A stretch of 64,000 nucleotides of DNA from JAXGXJ01 sp963829545 (lineage in GTDB: Bacteria > Actinomycetota > Thermoleophilia > RBG-16-64-13), in NCBI GenBank assembly GCA_963829545.1, contig CAWHIX010000001.1, positions 1 to 64,000 of the forward strand. Direction: 5' to 3'. Each line of letters starts with the position of its first letter. Within the stretch, counting starts at the first letter, position 1. A model generated the notes under the pieces. That model saw only the letters and a program-made list of their open reading frames with translations. It searched no databases and was not told the origin of the DNA. Below are positions 36,825-46,230 of the stretch, in pieces. Made by a program: the position numbers and the translations under genes.

Positions 36825-38888
36825 GTGAGCGCAGTTCCGTGCCGTCGACATCTTCTGGTCATGGTCATCGCAGTTCTGGTGCTCCCTCTCGTATTCCCCG
36901 GCGTCGTCCGAGCCGAGGACCCTTTCCGTTTGGGCTCCCAGATCGAGGACCGCGTGGGCGCTCTCGAGGGCGTGGAGGCCGATGTGCAGGCGGCTCTCGA
37001 CGACCTCGACTCCAGCGAGCAGGTACAGCTATGGGTGGCCTACGTAGACTCGTTCTCGGGACTCAATCCGCAGGACTGGGCGGACCAGACAGCCATCCAG
37101 AGCGATCTGGGCCTGAACGACGTGCTGCTCGCCGTGGCGGTAGAGGATCGGGCCTACGCCTATTCTGTGGATCAAACCTTCGAACTCGATGACGACCAAC
37201 TGGCCGAGGTAATGACGGTCGCCGTCGAACCCTCCCTCCGGGAGAACGACTGGGCCGGAGCGGCCATCGGGGCGGCCAACGGCATGGGGCAGGCACTCCG
37301 CGGCGAGACCGTCACCGGTCCGGGTGTTCAGCCCGAGGAGCCCATCCCCAGCGACGAGGGCGGGTTCCCCGCCGGCCTGGTGATCCTTCTGGTGGTCCTT
37401 GCCGGGCTCGCTCTGCTGATCTACTTCCTGGTGCGCCGCGCTCGCGAGTCGGGTCGCGCACTCGGAGGCGCGGGGGCGGAGGAGGGCGAAGGACCCGGGC
37501 CGTCTATCGAGGAACTGAGGCGTTGGGCCAGCGCCGAACTGGTGGAGACCGACGATGCCGTGAAGACGAGCACCGACGAGGTGGGCTTCGCCACTGCGGA
37601 GTTCGGTGACGAGCAGGCGGAGCCGTTCCGACAGGCGGTGGAGGAGGCTCGGCGCCAGCTTGACGAGGCCTTCAAGCTTCACCGGCAAGTGGACGAGGCG
37701 CCGGACGAGCCGCGGCAACGCGAGCTACTCAAGACCGTGATCGAGTACACGACGGCGGCAAACGACAAGCTCGACGAGCAGGTGGAACGCTTTGACAGGC
37801 TGCGCGACCTGGAGAAGGACGCGCCCAAGGTACTGGACGGGCTCGAAGTCAAGCTGACTCGCCTGGACGGCCGTGTGCCCCAGGTGCGCGAGGAACTGGC
37901 CAGCCTCGCCGCGGTGTACTCGCCCGCCGCGCTGGCCGCGGTCAGGTCGAATCCCGACGATGCCGCGGGTCGGATCGCCTTCTCCCGGGAGCAGGTTCAG
38001 GCGGGGCGCGAAGAACTGGCAGCCGGTCGGATGGGAGGAGCGGCAGTGAGCAGTCTTGCCGCCGAGGAAGCGGCCGCGCAGGCAGAGTCCCTGCTCGATG
38101 CGGTGGGACGCCTCGGCAAGGATCTGGCCGAAGCCCGAGGGCGGATCGAGTCGGCCATAGCCGAGACCCGTCGCGATATCCAGGAAGCCAGGTCGTCATC
38201 GTCGGCGGCCGGTCTCGCGTCGCTCGTTGCCGCCGCGGAGGCCGCTGTGGCGGCGGCCTCCGCGGCGGCGAGCCCAGAAGGGGGTGAAGACCCGCTCGCG
38301 TCGCTGCGTCATCTGGAGGCCGCGGACGCGAGTCTGGAAGAAGCTCTGCAGGAGGCTCGTGAGGCTGAGGTCCAGCGCGCGCGGGCGGCAGCCATCCTCG
38401 ATCGCACCGTCATGGCGGCGCGCGCGCAGATAGCCGCGGCAACAGACTACATAACCACCCACCGCGGCGGGGTAGGCAGCGGCCCGCGCACGCTTCTTGC
38501 CCAAGCCCAGAGAGACCTGGACCAAGCACTGGTGCTCGCCCTCTCCGATCCCGTGAACGCGGGTAGATACGCCGCTGGGGCGCACGAGGCGGCTGGGCGT
38601 GCTCTGAGCGACGCCCAGAGTGAGGTCGGGCAGGCGATGGGAGGGGGCATGCCCGGGATGCCCGATCTGGGCGGGATGGGTGGCTCGCTGGCCGGCGCGA
38701 TCATCGGGGGCATCCTCACCGGAGGTCTCATGCGCGGAGGCCTCGGTGGTGGGACTCTCGGCGGAGGCTTCGGTGGGAGCAGCAGTGGCTTTGGAGGTGG
38801 CGGGCGTCGAGGAGGAGGCGGCTTCGCCCCGCCGTCGTTCGGTGGCATGGGCACCCGCATGCGTCGCGGTGGCGGCGGGCGCTTCTAG
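36825..38888 (+). CDS. TPM-domain membrane protein with long coiled-coil region
   Basis: The GTG at 36825 follows AGGAGG. The 687-residue protein begins with a signal-like helix (VMVIAVLVLPLVFPGVVRAE), then a TPM (TLP18.3/Psb32/MOLO-1) domain at about residues 35-170 containing YVDSFSGLNPQDWADQ and LLAVAVEDRAYAYSVD, a transmembrane helix at about 187-207 (GLVILLVVLAGLALLIYFL), then about 400 residues of helical, Ala/Glu-rich coiled coil, and a Gly-rich tail of some 70 residues with GGG repeats. TPM domains act in assembly or repair of membrane complexes. It is followed after 39 bases by a PspA-like gene, and the pair probably works in envelope stress. Confidence 0.85.
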   Translation: MSAVPCRRHLLVMVIAVLVLPLVFPGVVRAEDPFRLGSQIEDRVGALEGVEADVQAALDDLDSSEQVQLWVAYVDSFSGLNPQDWADQTAIQSDLGLNDVLLAVAVEDRAYAYSVDQTFELDDDQLAEVMTVAVEPSLRENDWAGAAIGAANGMGQALRGETVTGPGVQPEEPIPSDEGGFPAGLVILLVVLAGLALLIYFLVRRARESGRALGGAGAEEGEGPGPSIEELRRWASAELVETDDAVKTSTDEVGFATAEFGDEQAEPFRQAVEEARRQLDEAFKLHRQVDEAPDEPRQRELLKTVIEYTTAANDKLDEQVERFDRLRDLEKDAPKVLDGLEVKLTRLDGRVPQVREELASLAAVYSPAALAAVRSNPDDAAGRIAFSREQVQAGREELAAGRMGGAAVSSLAAEEAAAQAESLLDAVGRLGKDLAEARGRIESAIAETRRDIQEARSSSSAAGLASLVAAAEAAVAAASAAASPEGGEDPLASLRHLEAADASLEEALQEAREAEVQRARAAAILDRTVMAARAQIAAATDYITTHRGGVGSGPRTLLAQAQRDLDQALVLALSDPVNAGRYAAGAHEAAGRALSDAQSEVGQAMGGGMPGMPDLGGMGGSLAGAIIGGILTGGLMRGGLGGGTLGGGFGGSSSGFGGGGRRGGGGFAPPSFGGMGTRMRRGGGGRF

Positions 38889-38927
38889 AACCAGGAGTCG
38901 CATAGGCACTCATAGAGGGGAGTACAG

Positions 38928-39632
38928 ATGGCGCAGCAATCGATCATGGGACGGGTGAGTCAACTGGCGAGGGCGAACATCAACGCGCTCCTCGACGCCG
39001 CCGAGGATCCCGAAAAGATGCTCGATCAGATGGTCCGTGATTACACCAACAGCATCGCCGAGGCCCGCGAAGCCGTTGCGCAGACCATCGGGAACCTCCG
39101 CATGATGGAGGAGGACCAAAGGGAGGCCCAGGAGGCCGCGACGGAGTGGGGCACGAAGGCGGCTGCCGCCGCGGGCCGGGCCAAGGAGCTACGACCCGCC
39201 AACCCTGCCGAGGCCGATCGCTTCGACAACCTGGCCCGCATCGCCCTCAAACGCCAGATCACCTTCGAAGAGCAGGTGAAGGACTTTGGGCCCACCATCG
39301 TGGAGCAGACAGCCGTGGTCGACAGGCTCAAGACCGGCCTGAGCGCGATGGAGGCGAAGCTGGAGGAACTCAAGACGAAGAGGGACGAGTTGGTCGGCCG
39401 CGCCAAGATGGCCGAGGCGCAGACCAAGGTCCAGGACGCTCTGACGAGTGTGAACATGACAGACCCGACAAGCGAGCTCGGCCGCTTCGAAGACAAGATC
39501 CGCCGCGAGGAAGCCAAAGTCACCGGCAGAGCCGAACTGGCCGCTTCGTCACTGGACGCTCAGTTCGAGACCCTCGAGGACGACTACGAAGACGCCGAAG
39601 TGGAGCGCCGTCTGGCCGAACTCTCCAAATAG
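38928..39632 (+). CDS. PspA/IM30 family protein
   Basis: A 234-residue helical protein of the ESCRT-III-like PspA/Vipp1 family. The start MAQQSIMGRVSQLARANINAL is the amphipathic membrane-binding helix 0/1 junction, then EDPEKMLDQMVRDYTNSIAEAREAVAQ (the D-P-E-K-M-L signature), long coiled-coil helices, and a hinge near NMTDPTSELGRFEDKIRREEA. These proteins form rods or rings that bind and seal stressed membranes. The gene is transcribed with the TPM-domain gene and ends in a strong hairpin. Confidence 0.9.
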   Translation: MAQQSIMGRVSQLARANINALLDAAEDPEKMLDQMVRDYTNSIAEAREAVAQTIGNLRMMEEDQREAQEAATEWGTKAAAAAGRAKELRPANPAEADRFDNLARIALKRQITFEEQVKDFGPTIVEQTAVVDRLKTGLSAMEAKLEELKTKRDELVGRAKMAEAQTKVQDALTSVNMTDPTSELGRFEDKIRREEAKVTGRAELAASSLDAQFETLEDDYEDAEVERRLAELSK

Positions 39633-39657
39633 ATCGGGCTTCTGCAGACTTGCCGTC

Positions 39658-39693
39658 GAGCGGGGCGGCCGCGTACCCGCGGCCGCCCCGCTC
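39658..39693 (+). terminator. 16-bp perfect hairpin after pspA
   Basis: GAGCGGGGCGGCCGCG pairs exactly with CGCGGCCGCCCCGCTC around a TACC loop, starting 25 bases after the PspA stop codon. No long T run follows, as often in high-GC genomes. It very probably ends the TPM-PspA transcript. Confidence 0.65.
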
Positions 39694-39929
39694 ACGTTCG
39701 CCTCGCCCTGACTTCCGTCTAGCCTTGACACCCCACACCCCTCGGCCTGCCTCGGCATGGGCATACCTTGGCCACCTGGCCAGGTACAAGACTGTCCCGT
39801 CGCTCAGCATCTCTTCTCCCTCCCTGGCCGTTATCTGAGGCACACGTGTCTCTCAAAATGGTGGTGAGGAATACAACGGCCTCAGGGGCAGGAGCGGCCC
39901 CGAGGGCAGAAGCTGCCGAGGAGAGAGCG

Positions 39930-41225
39930 ATGAGAATCCCGGAGATCTTCCAGAACAGGAACTTCCGCCTGTTGTGGGCAGGCGAGGGTGTCTCCTTGAT
40001 CGGAGACCAGTTCTACCTCATCGCTCTGCCCTGGCTGGTCCTCAAGCTCACCGGTGATCCGCTGGCCATGGGCACGGTCCTCGCTTTGGCAGCCATTCCC
40101 CGCGCCCTGTTCATGCTCGTGGGCGGTGCTTTGACCGATCGGTTCTCACCACGCGCCCTCATGTTGACCTCCAACCTGGTGAGACTGCTGGTAGTGGGTC
40201 TGCTCTCTCTGGTGACCATCGCGGGAGTGGTGGAGCTCTGGATGCTCTACGGCTTCGCGCTTCTGTTCGGCCTCGCCGACGCCTTCTTCTACCCGGCGCA
40301 GTCGTCGATCATCCCGCGGCTGCTCGGGGCCGAGCGTCTGCAGACGGGTAATGCCGTCGTTCAGGGCACGGCCCAACTCTCGCTCTTTGTGGGCCCGGTA
40401 CTGGCCGGGACTCTGATCTCCCTCCTCGACGGAGGTTCGGGAGGAACGGCTACTGCCCCCGACATGCTCGGAATAGGAGTGGCATTCGCCATCGACGCGG
40501 CCACCTTCGCCGTCTCCGCGCTCACCCTGAGCCTGATACGACTGGCTCCTGTGGCTGCGTCAGGGGACGCACCCACGGAACCCACGGGCATGTTCGCCTC
40601 GATAGCAGAGGGGGCGCGGGCCATGTGGAGCGACAGGGTGCTGCGCTACTACTTCATGCTCATCGCAGCTGCCAACCTGCTCATCACCGGGCCCTTTGCC
40701 GTGGGGATCCCCGTGCTTGCCGATCAGGAATACGCCGGTGGTGCCGCCGCCTTCGGGCTGGTGCTCTCCGCGTACGGTGCGGGGTCTCTCAGCGGGGTCA
40801 TCCTGGCGGGGGTGCGCAGGCGGCCCTCTGCTCGGCGCTTTCCTGCCCTCATGCTGGGGCTGACCGCGCTCATGGGCGTGAGCTTGATCCTGCTCGGGTC
40901 GGTCACGGCGCTGTTCCCCGCCGCGGCGGTGGCCGCCGGGATGGGGATGGCCCAAGGCTACGTGGTGATCCAGTTCATCACCTGGCTGCAACTGCGCACG
41001 CCGGCTCATCTCCTGGGCCGGATGATGAGCCTGCTCATGTTCGCCGTCGTAGGCATGACGCCGCTGTCCACGCTGGTGGCGGGTGCCCTCATCCAGTCGG
41101 GCGCCGGGCGGGTGCTGATCGGTGCCGGGGTCCTCATGGTGGGCGTGATCCTGGTGGCGGCGCTCAGCCCCTGCGTGTGGAGGCTGGGGGAACGGACTCC
41201 TGCTCCGCAGCCCGAGGCGTCGTAG
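39930..41225 (+). CDS. MFS efflux-type transporter
   Basis: A 431-residue 12-helix MFS protein of the macrolide/siderophore-exporter type: IFQNRNFRLLWAGEGVSLIGDQFY at the start, then GALTDRFSPRALMLTSNLVR (the GxLxDRxxxR motif A), GLADAFFYPAQSSIIPRLLG and TGNAVVQGTAQLSLFVGPVLAG. The ATG at 39930 lies after GAGGAGAG; an in-frame extension to 39768 adds an unlikely tail. It probably exports a toxic or signalling compound by proton antiport. It stands alone between the pspA terminator and the Nudix gene. Confidence 0.82.
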   Translation: MRIPEIFQNRNFRLLWAGEGVSLIGDQFYLIALPWLVLKLTGDPLAMGTVLALAAIPRALFMLVGGALTDRFSPRALMLTSNLVRLLVVGLLSLVTIAGVVELWMLYGFALLFGLADAFFYPAQSSIIPRLLGAERLQTGNAVVQGTAQLSLFVGPVLAGTLISLLDGGSGGTATAPDMLGIGVAFAIDAATFAVSALTLSLIRLAPVAASGDAPTEPTGMFASIAEGARAMWSDRVLRYYFMLIAAANLLITGPFAVGIPVLADQEYAGGAAAFGLVLSAYGAGSLSGVILAGVRRRPSARRFPALMLGLTALMGVSLILLGSVTALFPAAAVAAGMGMAQGYVVIQFITWLQLRTPAHLLGRMMSLLMFAVVGMTPLSTLVAGALIQSGAGRVLIGAGVLMVGVILVAALSPCVWRLGERTPAPQPEAS

Positions 41226-41492
41226 GGTCGGTCTTCAGCTTCGATCTCCGCGACATGGATCGCCCGCGGTGCGGACCGTCCAGGGCCGCTTGCAGGCAGA
41301 GCCGCGCCCCGCTATCTTTCGTTTCCTCCGCGGGGACTGCGAGCATCGCCTCGCGTCTCTTGGGATCTCCAGCAGCGGATCGGCGCTAACGTCCCGGAAG
41401 GAGAGGATGCTATCTCGGCGAGCGACGACAGGCGACAGCCGCGTGACGACCCGCGAGGGTCGGTCGACGAAATACGCCCACCCGCCCCTGGG

Positions 41493-42068
41493 ATGTGGGA
41501 GCGCGAGGCTCTGCGCCTCCGCCTGACGCAGCGCTGTCCCGGCTTCGACCGGCAGCCCCTGCCCGAACTCCCCGGGATGCCGGCTGCCGTCCTGATAGGC
41601 CTGCTGGCCGGTCCCGAAGGACCGCAGGTGATCCTCACCCGGCGCACGGCCCATCTCACCAACCATCCGGCGGAGATCAGCCTTCCTGGAGGGCGCATAG
41701 AGCCCGGGGATGCGGGGCCTGCCGAGGCTGCCCTACGCGAGACGTTCGAGGAGATCGGTCTGCCGCCGGAGAGGGTGGAGATCCTGGGGTGTCTGCCGGC
41801 GTATCGGACGGTGTCCGACTACCGCGTGTATCCCTTCGTGGGTTGGGTCGAGCCCCCGGTCGAGTTCGTCCCCGACGCGCACGAGGTCGACGACGTCTTC
41901 CTGGTCCCGTTGAGTTTCATACTCGATCCGGCCAACCACCACTGCGGCAGCATCGTCCACGAAGGCAAGAACCGGAGCTACTACGTCATCCCCTATCCCG
42001 GCTACCGGATCTGGGGGGCGACTGCGGGCATGCTGGTCACTCTGGCTCGCACCCTGACTTCCAGTTAG
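41493..42068 (+). CDS. CoA pyrophosphatase-type Nudix hydrolase
   Basis: A 191-residue Nudix protein. The Nudix box reads GGRIEPGDAGPAEAALRETF followed by EEIGL, matching GxxxxxExxxxxxxREUxEExGU apart from two extra positions. It is preceded by LTRRTAHLTNHPAEISLPGG, the NuCoA motif (LLTxRSxxLxxHxGxVxFPGG) of CoA pyrophosphatases. Products would be phosphopantetheine and 3',5'-ADP from CoA or oxidised CoA. The ATG at 41493 has no strong ribosome site. The 267 bases before it hold no recognised feature. Confidence 0.85.
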   Translation: MWEREALRLRLTQRCPGFDRQPLPELPGMPAAVLIGLLAGPEGPQVILTRRTAHLTNHPAEISLPGGRIEPGDAGPAEAALRETFEEIGLPPERVEILGCLPAYRTVSDYRVYPFVGWVEPPVEFVPDAHEVDDVFLVPLSFILDPANHHCGSIVHEGKNRSYYVIPYPGYRIWGATAGMLVTLARTLTSS

Positions 42069-42128
42069 TGCGCGCGCGGGACAGCACTTGCGCGCTCCGG
42101 CGGGGGTCGAAGGCGCCGCAGCAGCCGT

Positions 42129-43235
42129 TCAGCAGGCGTCCTCTTCGTGCAAGATACGCAGGCCCTCCAGCCGCAGGGTGATGCGCACCGGGGCTCCGTG
42201 GCTCAGCTCTAGCTGCTGGTAGAAGTAGCTCGTCCCCCGGGCCTCCAGCTCGTGCCCATTGCTGAGCAGGAGTCTGATGATCTGTAGGTTGTGGCGGTGC
42301 TGTACGCTGAGCACCGTGGCGTCCAACTGGTTGTGCGCGAGGCTTCCCAGTACCGGACGGTCGGGGTAGAGCAGCTTGACGTCTTCGGGGGCTATGTAGA
42401 TGGGGACCAGATCTCCTGAGGAGCACGACTGAGCCGGCGCGTAGAGTTGCAGCCCCTCCCAGTCGAGAAGCACGCGGTCGGCCGTGGCGCTGGCCACCCG
42501 CGCGTGGAAGATGTTGCGGATCCCCAGGACTTCGGCCGCGCTCATGCTCGACGGGCGTCGGAACACCTCGCCCACCGTGCCTACCTGCTCCAACTCGCCG
42601 TCCCGAAGCACGGCGAGCCGATCGCCGAGTGCGAAAGCGTCCTCGACGTTGTGGGTCACGCAGATCACGATGAGATGCCGCTCGAGCTGCAGGGCGCGAA
42701 GGTCGGTCCGCAGCCTCTCCCGCAGTCCCGGATCCAGCGCGGAGAAGGGCTCGTCGAGCAGCAGGACCTCGGGGTCCCGGGCCAGCGCCCTGGCGATGGC
42801 CACCCGCTGCTGCTGTCCTCCCGAGAGCTGATGCGGGAAGCGGTCTCCCAATTGGCCCAGCCCCATCTGCTCGATGAGTGCCTGGGCGCGCTGCTCGGCT
42901 GCGGCTTCCCGCCCCAGCGGGTAGCGGACGTTGCCGAGTACCGTCAGGTGAGGAAAGAGGGCATAGCTCTGAAACACGTAACCAACGCCACGGCGGCGCG
43001 CCGGCATGTTGGCGTGTGCGCCCTCAGTGCCGCGACGGAACAGCACTCGTCCATCGAGGACGATCTCTCCCCGGTCGGGGGTGACGAGCCCGGCGATGGA
43101 CTCGAGGGTCATCGACTTTCCGGCACCGGAGGGGCCGAACAGGACGAGCACCTCCTCGCCCACCTCCAGACGGAGGTTGAGGGTGAAGGCAGGAAGGCTC
43201 CTGTGGATGTCGACGAGAAGCCGGGGTTCGCTCAT
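42129..43235 (-). CDS. ModC-like ABC transporter ATP-binding protein
   Basis: A 368-residue ATPase. Walker A is GPSGAGKSMT, the Q-loop lies in YVFQSYALFPHLTV, the ABC signature is LSGGQQQRVAIARALA, Walker B is VLLLDEPFSALD and the switch His is in ICVTHNVED. The C-terminal 130 residues form the MOP/TOBE-type regulatory domain. The short spacing and a LFPHLTV Q-loop make it most like molybdate/sulfate importer ATPases (ModC/CysA). The ATG at 43235 starts the true protein; the longer frame upstream is antisense to the next gene. No permease or binding protein is next to it, so its partner genes must be elsewhere. Confidence 0.85.
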   Translation of the reverse strand: MSEPRLLVDIHRSLPAFTLNLRLEVGEEVLVLFGPSGAGKSMTLESIAGLVTPDRGEIVLDGRVLFRRGTEGAHANMPARRRGVGYVFQSYALFPHLTVLGNVRYPLGREAAAEQRAQALIEQMGLGQLGDRFPHQLSGGQQQRVAIARALARDPEVLLLDEPFSALDPGLRERLRTDLRALQLERHLIVICVTHNVEDAFALGDRLAVLRDGELEQVGTVGEVFRRPSSMSAAEVLGIRNIFHARVASATADRVLLDWEGLQLYAPAQSCSSGDLVPIYIAPEDVKLLYPDRPVLGSLAHNQLDATVLSVQHRHNLQIIRLLLSNGHELEARGTSYFYQQLELSHGAPVRITLRLEGLRILHEEDAC

Positions 43236-43417
43236 TGTCTGGAGCCTGCGACGTCCTGTGGGGTAGAGGGCAACTGCGTAGTCCGGAAGGGAGTATAACG
43301 GGTCCGCGAGCCGCCGGGCAAGCGGCGGCGGGAGGCGACGCGAAGCCGGCCGTGCCCCGGCGGCCGCTCGCGTCCCAGCGGCGGTCCGCCAAGCGGCAGC
43401 GGTTCGCCAACCGGCGG

Positions 43418-45043
43418 CTAGCGCTTGACCCGATTCCGGATCAGGAGGGCGAGACCGGCTCCGATCAACATGAGGACGATGGAGAAGATGTAGGTGGTGC
43501 GCATGGCCCGGGCGAACTCGGTCATAAGGAACTCCGGGCTGAAGAGTTGGCTGAAGAACTTCGTGATCTGCTCCGCCACCGAGGCGGGCGCCTGGGCCAG
43601 CATCTCCTGCATGCCGGAGGGAAGCGACGCGCCGATGCCGCCGTCGGACTGCATCTGCCCCATGTTGACGCCCGACGAGCCCACCGCATCGATGATCTGC
43701 TGCTCCACGCCTGCCGGGAGTTGGAAGGGGGCTGCGTCGAGTTGCGCGGCCACGCCGTCCCCGATGTAGGTGACGGCTCGATTCTGGAGCACCGCGCCCA
43801 TGACCGCGATGCCGAGGACAGAACCGATCTGGCGCACACTCGACAGCACCCCGGAGGCCTGTCCCGCCTTCTCGGGTGGGACGGAGCCCATGACTGCCGA
43901 GGTCATGACGGGCATGACCATCCCGATGCCGAAGCCCGCCACGGCGAAGGGGAGCACCATGCTCTGCCAGGACGCGTCGGGCACCATCACCCGCCGGGTG
44001 AGGATGAAACCGAGAGCGGTCACCAGCATACCTGCGAATATCAGCCACTTGGGGCCGACGCGGTCGGAAAGCGTCCCCGACAGGGGAGCTGCAACGATGA
44101 TGACCACCGCCAGAGGGGTCATCACCAGGCCGGCCTTGATGGCGCTGTAGCCGAGGATGGCCTGCAGGAAGACAGGCAGGAGAAAGAACACGCCCATCAT
44201 ACCGAAGGAGAGGATCAGGCCAATGCCATTGGTGGTGCTGAAGTTGCGGTCCTTGAAAAGAGAAAGCTGCATCAAGGGCTGGGACTGTCGCCGTTCGATC
44301 AGCACGAACACGACCAGCCCAATGACCGCCGCGGCGAAGAGGCTGAGAATGAGCGGGGAGGTCCAACCGTAGTTCTGACCTTCGATGAGGGCGAAGGTCA
44401 GGGCCAACAGGGACAGGGTGAGCACGATCACGCCCGGGTAGTCGATCTGCTTTGCGGCTCCGGGCTCGGTCGACTCAGGGACGAAGCGATAGGCGACGGG
44501 GAGCAGGATCAGTCCTATGGGGACGTTGATGAAGAAGATCCAACGCCAAGAGGCGGCCTCCACCAGGAGGCCGCCGAGGCTCGGTCCCAGGGCCAGCGAG
44601 ATGCCGCTGACCCCGCCCCAGAAGCCCATGGCCTTGCCCCGCTCCTCAGGTGGGAAGACGTTGGAGATGATGGACAGGGTGTTGGGCATCATCATCGCGC
44701 CGCCAACGCCCTGGACGGCCCGGAAGGCGATGAGAAAACCGACGCTCGGAGCGAGCCCGCAGGCGAGCGAGGCGAGCGAGAAGACGGACAACCCGGCCAT
44801 GAACATGGCCTTGCGACCGTAGAGGTCGCCGAGACGGCCGCTGGTGATCAGCAGCACCGCGAAGGTGAGGAGATAGGCGTTCATCACCCATTCGACTTCC
44901 GAGAACCCCGTCCCCAGGCTGGTCATGATGTTGGGGACCGCGATGTTGACGATGGTCCCGTCGAGCAGGAGCATGAACACTCCGACGCAGAGGATGGCGA
45001 GGACCAGCCAGCGCCGTTTGCTCTGGCGGATGTCCGTCGCCAT
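43418..45043 (-). CDS. DHA2-family (EmrB/QacA) MFS multidrug efflux pump
   Basis: A roughly 541-residue protein with 14 membrane helices, characteristic of the DHA2 family. It has the D-G-T-I-V-N motif in LLDGTIVNIAVPNI, motif A as SGRLGDLYGRKAMFM, and the FRAVQGVGGAMMMPNTLSII motif C region, then FFINVPIGLILLP. It should export lipophilic drugs by proton antiport. The ATG at 45043 is preferred to the TTG at 45067, which lies within a few bases of the TetR stop. It is the second gene of a TetR-efflux operon, and the TetR protein most likely controls it. Confidence 0.88.
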   Translation of the reverse strand: MATDIRQSKRRWLVLAILCVGVFMLLLDGTIVNIAVPNIMTSLGTGFSEVEWVMNAYLLTFAVLLITSGRLGDLYGRKAMFMAGLSVFSLASLACGLAPSVGFLIAFRAVQGVGGAMMMPNTLSIISNVFPPEERGKAMGFWGGVSGISLALGPSLGGLLVEAASWRWIFFINVPIGLILLPVAYRFVPESTEPGAAKQIDYPGVIVLTLSLLALTFALIEGQNYGWTSPLILSLFAAAVIGLVVFVLIERRQSQPLMQLSLFKDRNFSTTNGIGLILSFGMMGVFFLLPVFLQAILGYSAIKAGLVMTPLAVVIIVAAPLSGTLSDRVGPKWLIFAGMLVTALGFILTRRVMVPDASWQSMVLPFAVAGFGIGMVMPVMTSAVMGSVPPEKAGQASGVLSSVRQIGSVLGIAVMGAVLQNRAVTYIGDGVAAQLDAAPFQLPAGVEQQIIDAVGSSGVNMGQMQSDGGIGASLPSGMQEMLAQAPASVAEQITKFFSQLFSPEFLMTEFARAMRTTYIFSIVLMLIGAGLALLIRNRVKR

Positions 45044-45071
45044 GTCTAGTCGGCCTGCCACGGTCAAAAGG

Positions 45072-45659
45072 TCAGTCGCTCGGGGCGGAGATGCTGTCGA
45101 GGATGCGCGTGAGCATCTGCTCGCCTCGGTTCACTTCGAGATACTCCGTGAGCCCCATGAGGTAGGAGATGTCACGGGTCCAGTAGGCTCCCGTCAGTTC
45201 CCAGGCGACCTGCGCGCTATCCGCCTCGGGCACTATCGTCCCCTGGGCCTTTCCCTCATCGATGATGTCCGCGATGGCCTTGATGGCTTTTCTCTGGCGC
45301 TCTGCCAGAGCCTCCCGCAGCCCGACCTCGGGAGCCGCGGCTACGAACTCGAACAGCGGGTACACGAACCCGTCGGTCTCCGAGGGGAGGACGCGCGAGT
45401 GGACGCGGGCGATGCCGCGCAGCCTTTCGATGACGTTCTCCTGATCGGCGGAGTGTATGACGCGGAAGATGCGCTCGTAAACCAGATCGAGGGCGGCGAG
45501 GAGGATCTCCGTTCGGCTGTCGAAATGGCGATAGAGGGCGGCCTCGGAAACTCCAACCGCGGCGGCGATGCGGGACGTAGTCGTTCCCTGGACCCCATGG
45601 CGGGCCACCAGATGCATCGCGGTCTCGGCTATCTGTTGCTTTCGGTCCAGGGCGCGCAT
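45072..45659 (-). CDS. TetR-family regulator of the downstream efflux pump
   Basis: The DNA-binding N terminus reads RKQQIAETAMHLVARHGVQG, then TTTSRIAAAVGVSEAALYRHF and DSRTEIL, the standard TetR HTH. The C-terminal ligand-binding domain contains two long amphipathic helices and a Trp-rich WELTGAYWTRDISYLMG. The start is uncertain: the ATG at 45659 gives 195 residues, while in-frame starts up to 45734 exist. It ends about 30 bases before the efflux gene on the same strand, and autoregulation of the pair is expected. Confidence 0.82.
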   Translation of the reverse strand: MRALDRKQQIAETAMHLVARHGVQGTTTSRIAAAVGVSEAALYRHFDSRTEILLAALDLVYERIFRVIHSADQENVIERLRGIARVHSRVLPSETDGFVYPLFEFVAAAPEVGLREALAERQRKAIKAIADIIDEGKAQGTIVPEADSAQVAWELTGAYWTRDISYLMGLTEYLEVNRGEQMLTRILDSISAPSD

Positions 45660-45870
45660 GCGCCTGGGCTGCACCGCAGCGTCTTTCGTAACGACTCCTT
45701 TCGCCTGAAGGAAGCGGCAGGGAGGATGGCGCAAGAGCGCGCCTTTCGACCCAGCATATCAGCCGGGGCCGGAGACGGCCCCGGCCCCCGCCGTCCTTCG
45801 CCGACGTCCGTTATGCCTGTCCCGCCTGCTACCATGACGACCAACCCCTCGACAACGAAGGAGCCGCGAC

Positions 45871-46230
45871 ATGGCCAACCAGTCCTTTCGCCTGATCGTC
45901 CACCAGACCATCAACCCTGGAGGTCTCGAGGAGTTCTCGAAGCTGGCCCAGCAGGGAGCCGCCAATGCCGAGGCGGGCGAACCGGGCACCCTCGGCTACG
46001 AGTTCTTCGTCAACGAGGAAGGCTCCGACTGCTACCTCAACGAGTACTACGCCGATTCCGCGGCCTTCCTCACGCATTTCGCGCGCGTGCAGCCCATCCT
46101 AGAGGCGTCGATGAAGGTGTCGGGTCTCTTGGAGGCCATCGTATTGGGTGACCCCAGCCCGGAAGCGCGCGAGATGCTCTCTCACCTGGGCGCCAAGTTC
46201 TACAGCACCTGCATAGGCTTCTGCCGCTAG
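45871..46230 (+). CDS. ABM-superfamily (antibiotic biosynthesis monooxygenase-like) small protein
   Basis: A 119-residue ferredoxin-like fold protein: FRLIVHQTINPGGLEEFSKLAQQ, GTLGYEFFVNEEGSDCYLNEYYADSAAFLTHF and a final strand region. These proteins include dimeric monooxygenases, heme-degrading enzymes and many uncharacterised members. Asn and His positions important in the ABM family (N, Y, H) are present, but the substrate is unknown. Its 3' end overlaps the convergent DUF763 gene by 4 bases. Confidence 0.75.
   Translation: MANQSFRLIVHQTINPGGLEEFSKLAQQGAANAEAGEPGTLGYEFFVNEEGSDCYLNEYYADSAAFLTHFARVQPILEASMKVSGLLEAIVLGDPSPEAREMLSHLGAKFYSTCIGFCR

Noticed and set aside
43236..44366. Long upstream extension of the ModC-like ATPase frame
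   Set aside because: It is antisense to the efflux pump, has low-complexity Arg/Ala-rich content, and the ATP-binding protein begins cleanly at the ATG at 43235.
43235..45049. 604-residue plus-strand open frame
   Set aside because: It is His/Asp/Glu-rich with no domain and mirrors the efflux gene on the other strand.
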